A DNA stretch of 64,000 bases from Rahnella aquatilis CIP 78.65 = ATCC 33071. GTDB lineage: Bacteria > Pseudomonadota > Gammaproteobacteria > Enterobacterales > Enterobacteriaceae. The notes below the pieces were generated by a model. That model was not told the DNA's origin. It ran no database searches and saw nothing but the letters and a program-made list of their open reading frames with translations. Each line of letters starts with the position of its first letter. The stretch's first letter is position 1. Position numbers and translations under genes: made by a program. This document shows, one piece after another, positions 53,862 through 63,410 of this stretch. Location: positions 310,001 through 374,000 of the forward strand of contig NC_016835.1 of assembly GCF_000241955.1 (NCBI RefSeq), written 5' to 3'.

Positions 53862-56639
53862 ATGAGCACCAATGACCTGCTATTAAGTCCGTTCACTCTG
53901 CCCAATGGTACTGAGTTGAAAAACCGCATTCTGATGGCACCCATGACCACCTGCACCGGCTTTTACGACGGCACCGTCACCCGTGAACTGGTTGAATATT
54001 ACCGCGCCCGTGCTGGCAGCATCGGTACGGTGATTGTTGAATGCTGTTTTGTTGATGACCGAGGCCTGGCTTTCCCGGGTGCTATCGGTATCGACAACGA
54101 CGCCAAAATCGACGGACTGGCGAAAATCGCTGCCGCAGTGAAATCTCAGGGTTCAAAAGCCGTTTTGCAGATTTATCACGGCGGCCGCATGAGCGAGCCA
54201 AAACTGATTGGTGGCCAGCAACCCGTCGCGCCAAGTGCGCTGGCGGCACCGCGTGACGGTGCTGCCACACCGGTGGCACTGACGGCAGGTGAAGTTGAGG
54301 ACATGATCACCAAATTTGGTGAAGGTGTGCGTCGTGCGATAGAAGCCGGTTTTGACGGCGTGGAAATTCACGGGGCAAACACCTACCTGATCCAGCAATT
54401 CTTCTCGCCGAACTCCAACCAGCGCGACGATAAATGGGGGGGAAGCCGTGAAAACCGCGCCCGCTTCCCCCTGGCGGTGCTGGATATCACCCATGAGATG
54501 GCGAAGAAATACGCCGATTCCTCTTTCATCATTGGCTATCGTTTCTCACCAGAAGAGCTGGAAGAACCGGGGATCCGTTTTGCCGACACTCTGTATTTGC
54601 TGGAACAACTGGCGGCGCGCGGCCTCGATTACCTGCATTTCTCCCTCGGCTACTCGTTACGGCCTTCCATTGTCGATACCACTGATCCGACGCCACTGAT
54701 CGACAAATATGTCGCCATGCGCTCGGACACACTGGCAAAAATACCGGTGATGGGCGTGGGCGGTATCGTCAACAAATCTGACGCCGAACTGGCGCTGGAA
54801 CATGGCTACGACATGGTAGCCATCGGTAAGGCGTGCATCGCGTATCCGGACTGGACCGACCGCATCGCTGCCGATCATAAACTCGAACTGTTCATCGACA
54901 GCACGCAACGGGAAGCGTTGACCATCCCTGAACCACTGTGGCGTTTCTCGCTGGTGGACGCGATGATCCGCGACATGAGCATGAGCTCGAAGAAATTCAA
55001 AGCCGGTGTGTTCCGGGAAAAAGTGCAAGATCCTGCGCACGAGCTGGCGGTGAACGTCAGTCTGGACACCGATCGCATTGCCGATATCGCGCTGGACGCG
55101 GGCGCGGATCTGGATGTGGAATTCACCACCAGTTTTGACATCATCCGCAGCCGTATTCTCGACGCCAACAGCCCGCACTTTGATGCCGTCACCGGCGCGA
55201 CCGAGCAAAGTGAAGCGGTGAAAAAAGCCGTGTCGAAAGCCATCGCCAAATCCTGTAAAGCGCAGTTGCTGGAAGAAGGCGGCAGCCTGAATGCGCCACA
55301 AAGCTATGACGTTGTGGTGGTCGGCAGCGGCGGTGCCGGTCTGGCCGCGGCGATCCAGGCGTGTGACGAAGGCGCGAAAGTGCTGATCGTTGAGAAAATG
55401 TCGACCATTGGCGGAAACACCATCAAAGCCTCGGTGGGCATGAACGCCGCAGAAACACGTTATCAGCGTCTGAAAGGTATTGAAGACAGTAAAGATCTGT
55501 TCTATCAGGAAACCCTGAAAGGCGGCCAGTTCAAAAACAACACCGTGTTGCTGAAAGAGTTCATCGAACATGCACCGCGGGCGGTGGAATGGCTGGCCGA
55601 TCACCACATTGAACTGAGCGATATCACCATCACCGGCGGGATGAGCGTCGACCGCACGCACCGTCCGGCGGACCGCAGCGCAGTGGGGGGCTTCCTGATC
55701 AGCGGGCTGGTGAAAAATCTGAATAAACGCAATATCGACGTGATGCTTGATACCTCTGTCACTGAAATCCGTTACAGCAACGGCGCGGTACAGGGCGTTC
55801 AGTTGCTCAATGACGATAATGACGTGCTGACGATTAATGCCAAAAGTGTGATCGTCGCGACCGGTGGGTTCAGTGCTAACCGTGAAATGGTGGTGAAATA
55901 TCGTCCGGAGCTGGACGGTTTCGTGACCACCAACCACAAAGGCGCGACCGGTAGCGGCATTGCCATCCTGCAAAATATCGGCGCAGGAACGGTGGATATG
56001 GGTGAAATTCAGATCCACCCGACAGTTGAACAAACCACTTCTTATCTGATTTCAGAAGCTATTCGTGGCGGCGGTGCGATTCTGGTCAGCCAGGCGGGCA
56101 AACGCTTCTTCAATGAAATGGAAACCCGCGACAAAGTGTCCGCGAATATCATCGCGCTGCCGGAGAAATTCGCCTATGTGGTGTTTGACGAGCAGGTGCG
56201 CCTGAACAACAAAGCGGCTGACGAATACATTGCGAAAGGGTTTGTCATCAGCGGCAGTTCACCACGCGATCTGGCGGCGAAACTGGAAATGAATTCAGAT
56301 ACCTTCCTGGCAACGCTGGAAAGCTACAACGTCGCCGTAGATAAACAGGACGACGCGGAATTTGGTCGCAAAACAGCACTGCGCCACCCGATCAATCAGG
56401 GGCCGTTCTACGCCATCCGTATCGCGCCGGGCGTCCATCACACTATGGGCGGCGTGACCATCAACACCGATACCTGTGTCCTTGACGCACAACAACAGGT
56501 ACTCGGCGGCGCATTTGCGGCGGGTGAAGTGGTCGGCGGTATCCATGGCGGCAACCGTATCGGCGGTAATGCCGTTGCAGATATCATTATCTTCGGTATT
56601 CTTGCAGGGCAAAACGCCGCGAAATTCGCGATGCGGTAA
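53862..56639 (+). CDS. Three-domain NADH:fumarate reductase (OYE-FMN_bind-FAD)
   Basis: 925-residue cytoplasmic flavoprotein. Residues 1-345 are an Old Yellow Enzyme barrel (HGGRMSEPKLIGG, EIHGANTYLIQQFFSPNSNQ). About 370-470 is an FMN_bind domain with flavinylation motif DAVTGAT at 441-447, last Thr the likely FMN acceptor. From 485 a fumarate-reductase FAD domain has GSGGAGLAAAIQACDEGAKV, HRPADRSAVGG, ETRDKVSANI and HHTMGGVTIN with active-site Arg and His. This arrangement equals the NADH:fumarate oxidoreductase known from Klebsiella pneumoniae. No signal peptide. It is followed after 24 bases by apbE, which would attach the FMN. Confidence 0.9.
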   Translation: MSTNDLLLSPFTLPNGTELKNRILMAPMTTCTGFYDGTVTRELVEYYRARAGSIGTVIVECCFVDDRGLAFPGAIGIDNDAKIDGLAKIAAAVKSQGSKAVLQIYHGGRMSEPKLIGGQQPVAPSALAAPRDGAATPVALTAGEVEDMITKFGEGVRRAIEAGFDGVEIHGANTYLIQQFFSPNSNQRDDKWGGSRENRARFPLAVLDITHEMAKKYADSSFIIGYRFSPEELEEPGIRFADTLYLLEQLAARGLDYLHFSLGYSLRPSIVDTTDPTPLIDKYVAMRSDTLAKIPVMGVGGIVNKSDAELALEHGYDMVAIGKACIAYPDWTDRIAADHKLELFIDSTQREALTIPEPLWRFSLVDAMIRDMSMSSKKFKAGVFREKVQDPAHELAVNVSLDTDRIADIALDAGADLDVEFTTSFDIIRSRILDANSPHFDAVTGATEQSEAVKKAVSKAIAKSCKAQLLEEGGSLNAPQSYDVVVVGSGGAGLAAAIQACDEGAKVLIVEKMSTIGGNTIKASVGMNAAETRYQRLKGIEDSKDLFYQETLKGGQFKNNTVLLKEFIEHAPRAVEWLADHHIELSDITITGGMSVDRTHRPADRSAVGGFLISGLVKNLNKRNIDVMLDTSVTEIRYSNGAVQGVQLLNDDNDVLTINAKSVIVATGGFSANREMVVKYRPELDGFVTTNHKGATGSGIAILQNIGAGTVDMGEIQIHPTVEQTTSYLISEAIRGGGAILVSQAGKRFFNEMETRDKVSANIIALPEKFAYVVFDEQVRLNNKAADEYIAKGFVISGSSPRDLAAKLEMNSDTFLATLESYNVAVDKQDDAEFGRKTALRHPINQGPFYAIRIAPGVHHTMGGVTINTDTCVLDAQQQVLGGAFAAGEVVGGIHGGNRIGGNAVADIIIFGILAGQNAAKFAMR

Positions 56640-56663
56640 CCGTTTATCACGCAGGGTATTACA

Positions 56664-57626
56664 ATGACGCCAGACGATCGTGTTTATGCTTATTCCGCTG
56701 TTTTGATGGGTTCGCCCATTCTTCTCAAGCTGTTTGAACATAACGAGAGTCTGGCGTCTGGCGTTTTCAGGCTGATCAAACAGCAGGAAAACATCTTCAC
56801 GGTGAACCGTCCGCACTCCGATATTATGGCGATTAACCATGCCGCAGGACGTGACCCTGTCACGGTCAGCGCGCCCGTTTTTGCGTTAATCCGCCGCGCT
56901 AAAGCCATCAGTTGTCTGCCGGACAGCAGTTTCAACTTCACTATCGGCCCGCTGGTGAAGCGCTGGAAAATCGGTTTCAGCGGTCACAGCATCCCGGCTG
57001 CGCACGATCTCCGGACACTGCTGGCGCTGACCGATCCTCAGGATGTGATCCTCGATGAACAAACCCGCTCAGTCTTTCTGCAACAAGCCGGAATGGAAAT
57101 CGACCTCGGCGCAATGGCTAAAGGGTATATCGCCGATGTCGTGCGGGATTACCTGCGTGAACAACAGGTTGAGAGCGCATTAATTAATCTGGGGGGTAAC
57201 GTCCAGACTTTGGGTTCCGGTGCGGAAGGGGCGTGGGCGATTGGGCTGAAAAAACCATTTTCCGACCCGGAAGCCCTGATTGGCGTGATCAATGTCATCG
57301 GCAAATCGGTGGTGACGTCCGGCGTTTACGAGCGTTATTTCGAACTGGACGGCCACTGTTATCATCATATTCTCGACCCGAAAACCGGTTATCCATTGGA
57401 TAACGAACTGCTCAGCGTGACCATTATTTCTGAAGATTCTATAGACGGGGATATCTGGACGACGTTGTTGTACGGGATGGGCGTGAAGAAAAGCCTGGCG
57501 TGTCTGGCGAAAACCCCACACATCGAGGCGATTTTCGTCACCCGTGACGGGCAGGTTATTTTGTCATCACAGCGGCAGTTTACTTTCACACCGCTGGATG
57601 ACAGTTACCGTATCGTTGCTTACTGA
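56664..57626 (+). CDS. apbE: FAD:protein FMN transferase ApbE
   Basis: 320-residue ApbE flavin transferase that moves FMN from FAD onto a Thr/Ser in the DxxxGAT motif. Family stretches: ITHAAGRDPVTVSAPVFALI-like N-terminal block, EIDLGAMAKGYIADVVRDYL, LINLGGNVQTLGS and HHILDPKTGYP, with Mg2+ site residues in the latter. It lacks a signal peptide, so it works in the cytoplasm, matching its cytoplasmic substrate encoded 24 bases upstream. It meets dcuR convergently with a ten-base gap. Confidence 0.93.
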   Translation: MTPDDRVYAYSAVLMGSPILLKLFEHNESLASGVFRLIKQQENIFTVNRPHSDIMAINHAAGRDPVTVSAPVFALIRRAKAISCLPDSSFNFTIGPLVKRWKIGFSGHSIPAAHDLRTLLALTDPQDVILDEQTRSVFLQQAGMEIDLGAMAKGYIADVVRDYLREQQVESALINLGGNVQTLGSGAEGAWAIGLKKPFSDPEALIGVINVIGKSVVTSGVYERYFELDGHCYHHILDPKTGYPLDNELLSVTIISEDSIDGDIWTTLLYGMGVKKSLACLAKTPHIEAIFVTRDGQVILSSQRQFTFTPLDDSYRIVAY

Positions 57627-57636
57627 CCGCTTGTTA

Positions 57637-58356
57637 TTACTGACAGTACTGTTTCAGCAAGGAATAATGATCTGCCTGCAGACGGTAACGATATACCGGC
57701 CGGCCGGTGACGCCGTAATGAATGCTGGTGAACAAAATGTTCATCTGCGCCAGCCAGATCAGATATTTACGGCAGGATACCCGCGAAATATTCACCGACG
57801 TTGCCAGTTCATCCGTGGAGAATTCTATCGTCGGATGGGCGTCAATCCACTGACACAATGTGCGCAATGTCTGTAGCGTTAAGCCTTTCGGCAGCTTTTT
57901 ATTGTCTGCCGCCGCAGGATTGCTGCCATGGATCAGCCGGTCAACGTCAGACTGTTCGTAATACTGCTGATTATCCATCAGCGTTTTCTTCTGCTGCCAG
58001 CCGGTCAGTGCTTCCTCGAAACGGGAAAACTGGAACGGTTTGATCAGATAATCCACCACACCATAATTAAGCGATTTTTTGATGGTTTCTGCATCTGCGG
58101 CGGAAGAAATGACAATGACGTCGACAGGCCGGCGGGCGTTACGCAGTTCAGGCAGTAAATCCAGCCCGTTATCCTGTTGCATATAGACGTCGAGTAAAAT
58201 CAGGTCGATAGACAGTTCTGAATTCAACACCAGATCTTTCGCCTGTTGCAGCGTCGACGCGGTGCCGCAGCACGCGAAGCCGTCAATCTGGCCGACATAA
58301 CATCGGTTCAGCTCTGCCACCATGGCATCATCATCAACTATCAGTACATTGATCAA
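57637..58356 (-). CDS. dcuR: C4-dicarboxylate response regulator DcuR
   Basis: 239-residue response regulator, the length of E. coli DcuR and very similar. Receiver domain: VLIVDDDAMVAELNRCYVGQ, phospho-acceptor Asp in LILLDVYMQ near residue 56, VISSAADAETI and YLIKPFQ. The C-terminal part includes the helix-turn-helix with FSTDELATSVNISRVSCRKY and YGVTGRPVYRYR. The regulator of the CitB class activates genes for fumarate metabolism in E. coli. ATGA overlap with dcuS. Confidence 0.94.
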   Translation of the reverse strand: MINVLIVDDDAMVAELNRCYVGQIDGFACCGTASTLQQAKDLVLNSELSIDLILLDVYMQQDNGLDLLPELRNARRPVDVIVISSAADAETIKKSLNYGVVDYLIKPFQFSRFEEALTGWQQKKTLMDNQQYYEQSDVDRLIHGSNPAAADNKKLPKGLTLQTLRTLCQWIDAHPTIEFSTDELATSVNISRVSCRKYLIWLAQMNILFTSIHYGVTGRPVYRYRLQADHYSLLKQYCQ

Positions 58357-59972
58357 GAACTTGTCCTCTCGGCATCCCAGGGAAGTTGTACAAAAAATTG
58401 AGTGTAAACATCAGGTTCCGATTCTACCGTAATCGTACCGCCGAGGCTTTCTACTTGCTGTTTAGCAAGAAAAAGTCCCATGCCCCGCTGATCGCCTTTC
58501 GACGACACACCCTTTTCGAATATTGCGTCAATATTTTCCGGCTGAATGCCCGGCCCGTCATCACTGACGATGCAGGCCAGCGAGCCATTCTGATAATGCA
58601 GCAGGACGCTGACTTCACCATCAGGCTGATCGCCAAGCGCATCCAGCGCATTTTCAATCAGATTGCCCAGCACGGTAATCAGTGCCGCCACCTGATCTTC
58701 ATTATTATTATCCGGCAACAGGCTGTCATCGCTGAGCGTTAACCGATGCCGGGTGTCCGATGCGCGGTTAATCTTGCTGAGCAGGAAACCGGCAATCACC
58801 GGAGACTTTATTTTCAGCAGCAGTGAACCGATTTCCGCCTGATAGTTATTGGCCGTTTTAAGAATGTAATCTTCAAGCTGAGCATAACTTTTCATGTGCA
58901 GTAATCCGAGGATCACATGCAGTTTGTTCATGAATTCATGCGAACGTTCACGCAACGAATCTGCATAGTTTACCATGCCGCTCAGACGCTGCATTAACTG
59001 GCTGACTTCGGTTTTATCCCTGAACGTACAAATCGCACCAATGATGACGCCGTTGTTGCGTACCGGCACGGTGTTGCTCAGCAGCAGACGTCCCTTGAAG
59101 TTGATTTCTTCGTCACGGCGCGGCACGCCGGTATTCAGTACGTCGCGAAGGTTGGCGATAAGGGGCAGGGAATCCGCGTCCGGCATCACGTCGATGGCGG
59201 TTTCGCGGAAAGTCTGTCGCGCCGTCTGGTTGATCAGCGTGACGTGCGCCTGAGCGTCGACGGCTATCACTCCTTCTTTGATCGACTGCAACATCGCCTG
59301 ACGCTGCTCAAACAGCGTTGAAATTTCATAAGGTTCCAGTCCGAACAAAATACGCTTGAGCAATTTCACCAGACAGTAAGTGCCGAGCGCACCGACCATC
59401 AGGCCGAAGAGCACCGTCCACAGAATGCTCCAGCGGCTTTTATTGATTTGTTCAGTGACTTTGACCAGCGAAATTCCGATGGCGACCACGCCAATTTGTT
59501 TGTGGTGTTCGTCATAAACCGGCGTAAATACGCGCAGTGCTTTGTCGAGCGTACCTTTGTTGATGGAGACATTTTCGTTGCCGAGCAGCGCCGGATTAAT
59601 GTCATCACCGATAAAATGATGACTGATCACATCCGGATTCGGATGCGAATAACGGATGCCATCCATATTGGTGACCACGATAAACAGCAGGTCATTGCGT
59701 TTTTGCACCGCGCTGGCGATGGGCTGAATAATATTACTGTCAGGGGGCAGCAGCAGGGCGCGTTTTGTTTCGGGCAAATCTGCCATGGTTCTGGCGACGG
59801 CCAGGGCCTTATCTTTGACACCATCACGGGTAGTGTCGCTCACCTGCACAAAATAGAGCATATGGACAACCAGCAAAACGGACGCGATCACGGCGCTTAT
59901 CATCAGGCTGACTGACGTGCTGAGTTTCATGGGGTGCTTGCGCACGGAATGGCGTTGCTGCGAGTCGCTCAT
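58353..59972 (-). CDS. dcuS: C4-dicarboxylate sensor histidine kinase DcuS
   Basis: 539-residue CitA-type sensor kinase (E. coli DcuS: 543). Two membrane helices flank a periplasmic PAS domain with the ligand residues in GIRYSHPNP and RVFTPVYDE. After the second helix come a cytoplasmic PAS, then the SHEFMNKLHVILGLLHMKSY H-box and an ATPase domain (NLIENALDALGD, DDGPGI, GMGLFLAKQQVE). It senses fumarate, malate, succinate and tartrate. It overlaps dcuR by four bases. In E. coli DcuS also works with DctA or DcuB as co-sensor; neither is in this window. Confidence 0.95.
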   Translation of the reverse strand: MSDSQQRHSVRKHPMKLSTSVSLMISAVIASVLLVVHMLYFVQVSDTTRDGVKDKALAVARTMADLPETKRALLLPPDSNIIQPIASAVQKRNDLLFIVVTNMDGIRYSHPNPDVISHHFIGDDINPALLGNENVSINKGTLDKALRVFTPVYDEHHKQIGVVAIGISLVKVTEQINKSRWSILWTVLFGLMVGALGTYCLVKLLKRILFGLEPYEISTLFEQRQAMLQSIKEGVIAVDAQAHVTLINQTARQTFRETAIDVMPDADSLPLIANLRDVLNTGVPRRDEEINFKGRLLLSNTVPVRNNGVIIGAICTFRDKTEVSQLMQRLSGMVNYADSLRERSHEFMNKLHVILGLLHMKSYAQLEDYILKTANNYQAEIGSLLLKIKSPVIAGFLLSKINRASDTRHRLTLSDDSLLPDNNNEDQVAALITVLGNLIENALDALGDQPDGEVSVLLHYQNGSLACIVSDDGPGIQPENIDAIFEKGVSSKGDQRGMGLFLAKQQVESLGGTITVESEPDVYTQFFVQLPWDAERTSS

Positions 59973-60161
59973 GGGAAGCCCCGGAGAGAAAGAGCCAAAT
60001 GCTCATTGATGATTTTTGAAAGTTCGCGTTGTTCGTCCGGCAATATGGCGTTGAACACTGCGTGAACCTACCCTGTTCACGCATAATGATATGTTTATTT
60101 ACTTGATATTTCCGCTCTTTATTACTTTCGAAAGTGATATTTCCGGCGCGGGAATCCCAAT

Positions 60162-60186
60162 AAAAAAAGCCTGAATTTCTTCAGGC
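60162..60186 (-). terminator. Rho-independent terminator of the RcnB-like gene
   Basis: Stem GCCTGAA / TTCAGGC with a GAAA loop on the minus strand, followed by TTTTTTT. It lies just past the stop of the RcnB-like gene. Confidence 0.9.
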
Positions 60187-60212
60187 CCGATCTTTGCCAT
60201 CCTGATGGCAGA

Positions 60213-60530
60213 TTACTGGAAGTAAATATCGCCGTTTTCGGCTTTGAGGATCTTGCCGTCGGTGTCAGTGATCAGTGCGTAGCTGCCGCCGATATAAGTC
60301 CAGTGGCTGCCCGCATCCGGTGCCGGCAGGTGACGTTCCTGCCAGCCGACGATCTCATACGGCTTGGTACGGTACAGCGCAGGGACCTGATCGCCGATGG
60401 AATACAATTTGGAATCATCGTAGAACGATTTGATCTCGTGTGAGTTTGACGCGGCAAACGCCGTGTTGGCCAGGGGTAACAACGATGAAACAACCAGGGC
60501 TGATAACATAACAATTTTAGAATGACGCAT
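60213..60530 (-). CDS. RcnB-family periplasmic protein
   Basis: 105-residue small exported protein. Signal peptide ends at ANTAFA near residue 26. The mature part follows the RcnB layout: GDQVPALYRTKPYEIVGWQE, then LPAPDAGSHWTYIGGSYALI and a final ILKAENGDIYFQ. E. coli RcnB influences nickel/cobalt homeostasis, but many RcnB-type proteins are of unknown role and often act in biofilm or envelope stress. A terminator follows. Confidence 0.8.
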   Translation of the reverse strand: MRHSKIVMLSALVVSSLLPLANTAFAASNSHEIKSFYDDSKLYSIGDQVPALYRTKPYEIVGWQERHLPAPDAGSHWTYIGGSYALITDTDGKILKAENGDIYFQ

Positions 60531-60896
60531 AGATTATCCCGTTAAAACCATCAACTTAATGCCTGCCTCGGTGATATGCCGCCAGTCCGTTGTATGAGCA
60601 GTAAAGCCGAAGCCTGTGCTTTTTCTGTAGGACAGGATAATAACGAGAAAGTGAGTGCAGGCTGGGAGATTTTTTTGTGTCGAAATGCAAACCGTGCGTC
60701 GTTTTATCTGAACACGCCGATTTTGTACTGAACAATGTCTCGGTTCTGTAAACTTTTGAGACACATTATCGCTGTCACTTTTCCCTTGAAAATAAAAGGA
60801 TTAACGGTTTCCTGCTGCTTTATCCTCGCCTGGTGTCGCCATAACTGTTTAATGCTACATATCCTTTAATAACCTTTTCCTGCAAAAGAAATCACT
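60531..60896. other. Divergent intergenic region between rcnB-like gene and gcd
   Basis: No supported gene; a 76-codon minus-strand frame inside it lacks a good ribosome site. No clear dyad or terminator is seen. Promoters for both genes are expected here. Confidence 0.5.
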
Positions 60897-63305
60897 ATGC
60901 GCAATGAACGGTTTTTTAGCTGGTCGTTCATGACCGGGCTTGTCACGGGTGTCATCGGGCTGGCTTATCTGGTGCTGGGCGTCTGGCTGGCGGCCCTCGG
61001 CGGCTCACCCTGGTATATGCTTTTTGGCAGCGGATATCTGCTCAGCGGCATTTTTATCGCGCGCCGCCATGCCAGCGGGATCTGGCTTTATCTGCTGACA
61101 TTTCTGCTTTGCTGCGTCTGGTCGGTATGGGAAGTCGGACTGGATGGCTGGCAACTGATGCCGCGTTTGTTTGTGATGGCGTTATTAGGCGTCTGGTGCA
61201 GCCTGCCGTTGATCACCCGTCAGGTGATGGCAACGCGGGGCAATCACCGCACCGGTACGTTCGCCGGGCTGGTGTATGTGGTAGCGATCGTGGGTATTTT
61301 TTACAGCGGCTGGCAGGTGACAGGGTCACGTTTTGTCCATCGTCAGCCTGTTCCGGCGCAGTCGGGTGATGTACAGGCCACGTCGCCGGAAAGCAACGAC
61401 TGGCGCTATTACGGCAGGACAGAAGCCGGACAACGTTATTCGCCGCTGACACAGATTACACCCGCTAATGTCAGTCAGCTTAAACCCGCCTGGGAATTTC
61501 ACACCGGGGATGTGATGAGAAAGGGTGAGGATAAAGACGGACGGGAATTTAATTTCGAAGTCACACCGGTCAAAGTCGGGAACTCGCTGTTTATCTGTAC
61601 GCCGCACCGCGAAGTGATTGCGCTAAACGCCACCACCGGCGCGCAGCGATGGAAATTCGATCCTAAATCTGACACCTCGGCCAATGAGTATCTGGCATGT
61701 CGCGGCGTGGCATACAGCCAGTCAGCCGGTGATAAAGTGTGTCCGGAAAAAATCATCGCCACCACCAGTGAGGCGCGGATGGTGGCGCTGAATGCACAGA
61801 CCGGCGAACCCTGTTCATCCTTTGGTCAGAACGGGTTTGTCAGCCTGACCGACCATATGGGCGACGTGCCGCCGGGCTTCCACTTCATTACCTCGCAGCC
61901 GATGGTGATGGATGGCCGCATCGTGCTGGGCGGCTGGATTTATGACAACCAGTCTACGGGTGAACCTTCCGGCGTCGTCCGGGCTTTCGATGTGAACACC
62001 GGCCAGCTTGCATGGGCGTGGGATATGGGCCGGGATCCGCAAAATGCGCCGCTCAAACCGGGTGAAGTGTATACCCGGGGCACGCCAAACGGCTGGGGAA
62101 CCTATACCGGTGATCCGAAACTGGGGCTGGTTTATATTCCGCTCGGCAATGCGACGCCGGATTATTACGGTGCCGGACGCCGTCCGTTTGACGAAAAATA
62201 TTCGAGTTCGCTCGTCGCGCTGGATATTCACACCGGCGAGGAACGCTGGCACTTCCAGACTGTGCATCATGATGTCTGGGACTTTGACTTGCCGATCGGA
62301 CCGACACTGGTGGATTTGCCGTCACCGGAGGGGATAACCGTGCCTGCGCTGGTGCAGACCACCAAAATGGGACAGCTTTTCCTGCTCGACCGGCGTACCG
62401 GCAAACCGCTGGCGCAGGTAAACGAAAAACCGGTGAATACCTCTCCCTCTTTGCCGGGCGAACATCTGTCGCCAACGCAGCCGGATTCTGTCGGCATGCC
62501 CAGTCTCTCTCCGCCAGATCTGAAAGAAACCGACGCGTGGGGCGCGACACCGATTGATCAGTTGTATTGCCGCATCCAGTTCAAAAGTGCCCGCTATCAG
62601 GGGCAGTTCACCCCGCCAGCGGAAGGTAAATCCATTGCTTATCCGGCCTTTGACGGCGTGATGGACTGGTACGGCGCGTCGGTGGATCCGATCCGCCATG
62701 TGCTGATTGCCAATACCAGTTACATCCCGTTCACGATGGAACTGAAAAAGTCAGCCGATGCGATCAAAGAAGGGCTGATGCACAAATGGGCCGGATGGGG
62801 CAGCAACCAGCCTTATCCAAAACCCAAAGAGTTTTCGGTTGGCCCGCAATATGGCACGCCGTGGGCAGCGATCGTCAAACCGTGGCTGAGTTTTCTGCAG
62901 GCACCCTGTAATGCGCCGCCGTGGGGAAAACTGGTTGCGGTTGATCTGACCGCCCGAAAAATCGCCTGGGAAAGACCGGCAGGCACGACCCGGGATATGA
63001 ACATTTTTGGCACGCATACCAACGTGCCATTGCCGACCGGGATTTTTATGATGGGCGGTAACATCATTACCCAAAGTGGCCTGATTTTCACCGGCGCAAC
63101 GGCAGACAACTATTTCCGCGCATTCGACGAAACGACGGGTAACGAACTCTGGCGAGCGCGACTTCCGGCGGGCGGGCAGGCGACGCCGATGACATATACC
63201 GGCGATGATGGCCGCCAGTTTGTGGTGATTGCCGCCGGCGGACACGGCGGGCTGGGCACAACCTCCGGTGATGCGCTGGTGGCGTATGCATTACCGGCCA
63301 GATAG
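60897..63305 (+). CDS. gcd: Membrane-bound PQQ glucose dehydrogenase Gcd
   Basis: 802-residue quinoprotein (E. coli Gcd: 796). Five membrane helices within residues 1-150 bind ubiquinone. The periplasmic beta-propeller follows, with NDWRYYGRTEAGQRYSPLTQ, TPHREVIALNATTGA, the HHDVWDFDLP segment and the C-terminal GGHGGLGTTSGDALVAYALP. It oxidises glucose to gluconolactone in the periplasm and passes electrons to the quinone pool. PQQ biosynthesis genes are not in this window, so holoenzyme depends on genes elsewhere or external PQQ. Gcd-driven acidification underlies phosphate solubilisation in plant-associated enterobacteria. Confidence 0.93.
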   Translation: MRNERFFSWSFMTGLVTGVIGLAYLVLGVWLAALGGSPWYMLFGSGYLLSGIFIARRHASGIWLYLLTFLLCCVWSVWEVGLDGWQLMPRLFVMALLGVWCSLPLITRQVMATRGNHRTGTFAGLVYVVAIVGIFYSGWQVTGSRFVHRQPVPAQSGDVQATSPESNDWRYYGRTEAGQRYSPLTQITPANVSQLKPAWEFHTGDVMRKGEDKDGREFNFEVTPVKVGNSLFICTPHREVIALNATTGAQRWKFDPKSDTSANEYLACRGVAYSQSAGDKVCPEKIIATTSEARMVALNAQTGEPCSSFGQNGFVSLTDHMGDVPPGFHFITSQPMVMDGRIVLGGWIYDNQSTGEPSGVVRAFDVNTGQLAWAWDMGRDPQNAPLKPGEVYTRGTPNGWGTYTGDPKLGLVYIPLGNATPDYYGAGRRPFDEKYSSSLVALDIHTGEERWHFQTVHHDVWDFDLPIGPTLVDLPSPEGITVPALVQTTKMGQLFLLDRRTGKPLAQVNEKPVNTSPSLPGEHLSPTQPDSVGMPSLSPPDLKETDAWGATPIDQLYCRIQFKSARYQGQFTPPAEGKSIAYPAFDGVMDWYGASVDPIRHVLIANTSYIPFTMELKKSADAIKEGLMHKWAGWGSNQPYPKPKEFSVGPQYGTPWAAIVKPWLSFLQAPCNAPPWGKLVAVDLTARKIAWERPAGTTRDMNIFGTHTNVPLPTGIFMMGGNIITQSGLIFTGATADNYFRAFDETTGNELWRARLPAGGQATPMTYTGDDGRQFVVIAAGGHGGLGTTSGDALVAYALPAR

Positions 63306-63410
63306 GGTTGGCACTCAAACGCAGGATATTCAGAACCGTCCGATGATGCCCACAGGCGGCGCAGCATGGTCTATTTTTAAGATCCCTTCTTTTTTAAATA
63401 AGGAGAGTTT

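Noticed and set aside
54657..56033. 458-codon minus-strand frame opposite the reductase
   Set aside because: The sequence is the antisense of the conserved FMN and FAD domains, His/Asp/Phe-biased, with no recognisable domain.
60534..60764. 76-codon minus-strand frame upstream of the RcnB-like gene
   Set aside because: No ribosome site and it lies where promoters for the divergent genes should be.
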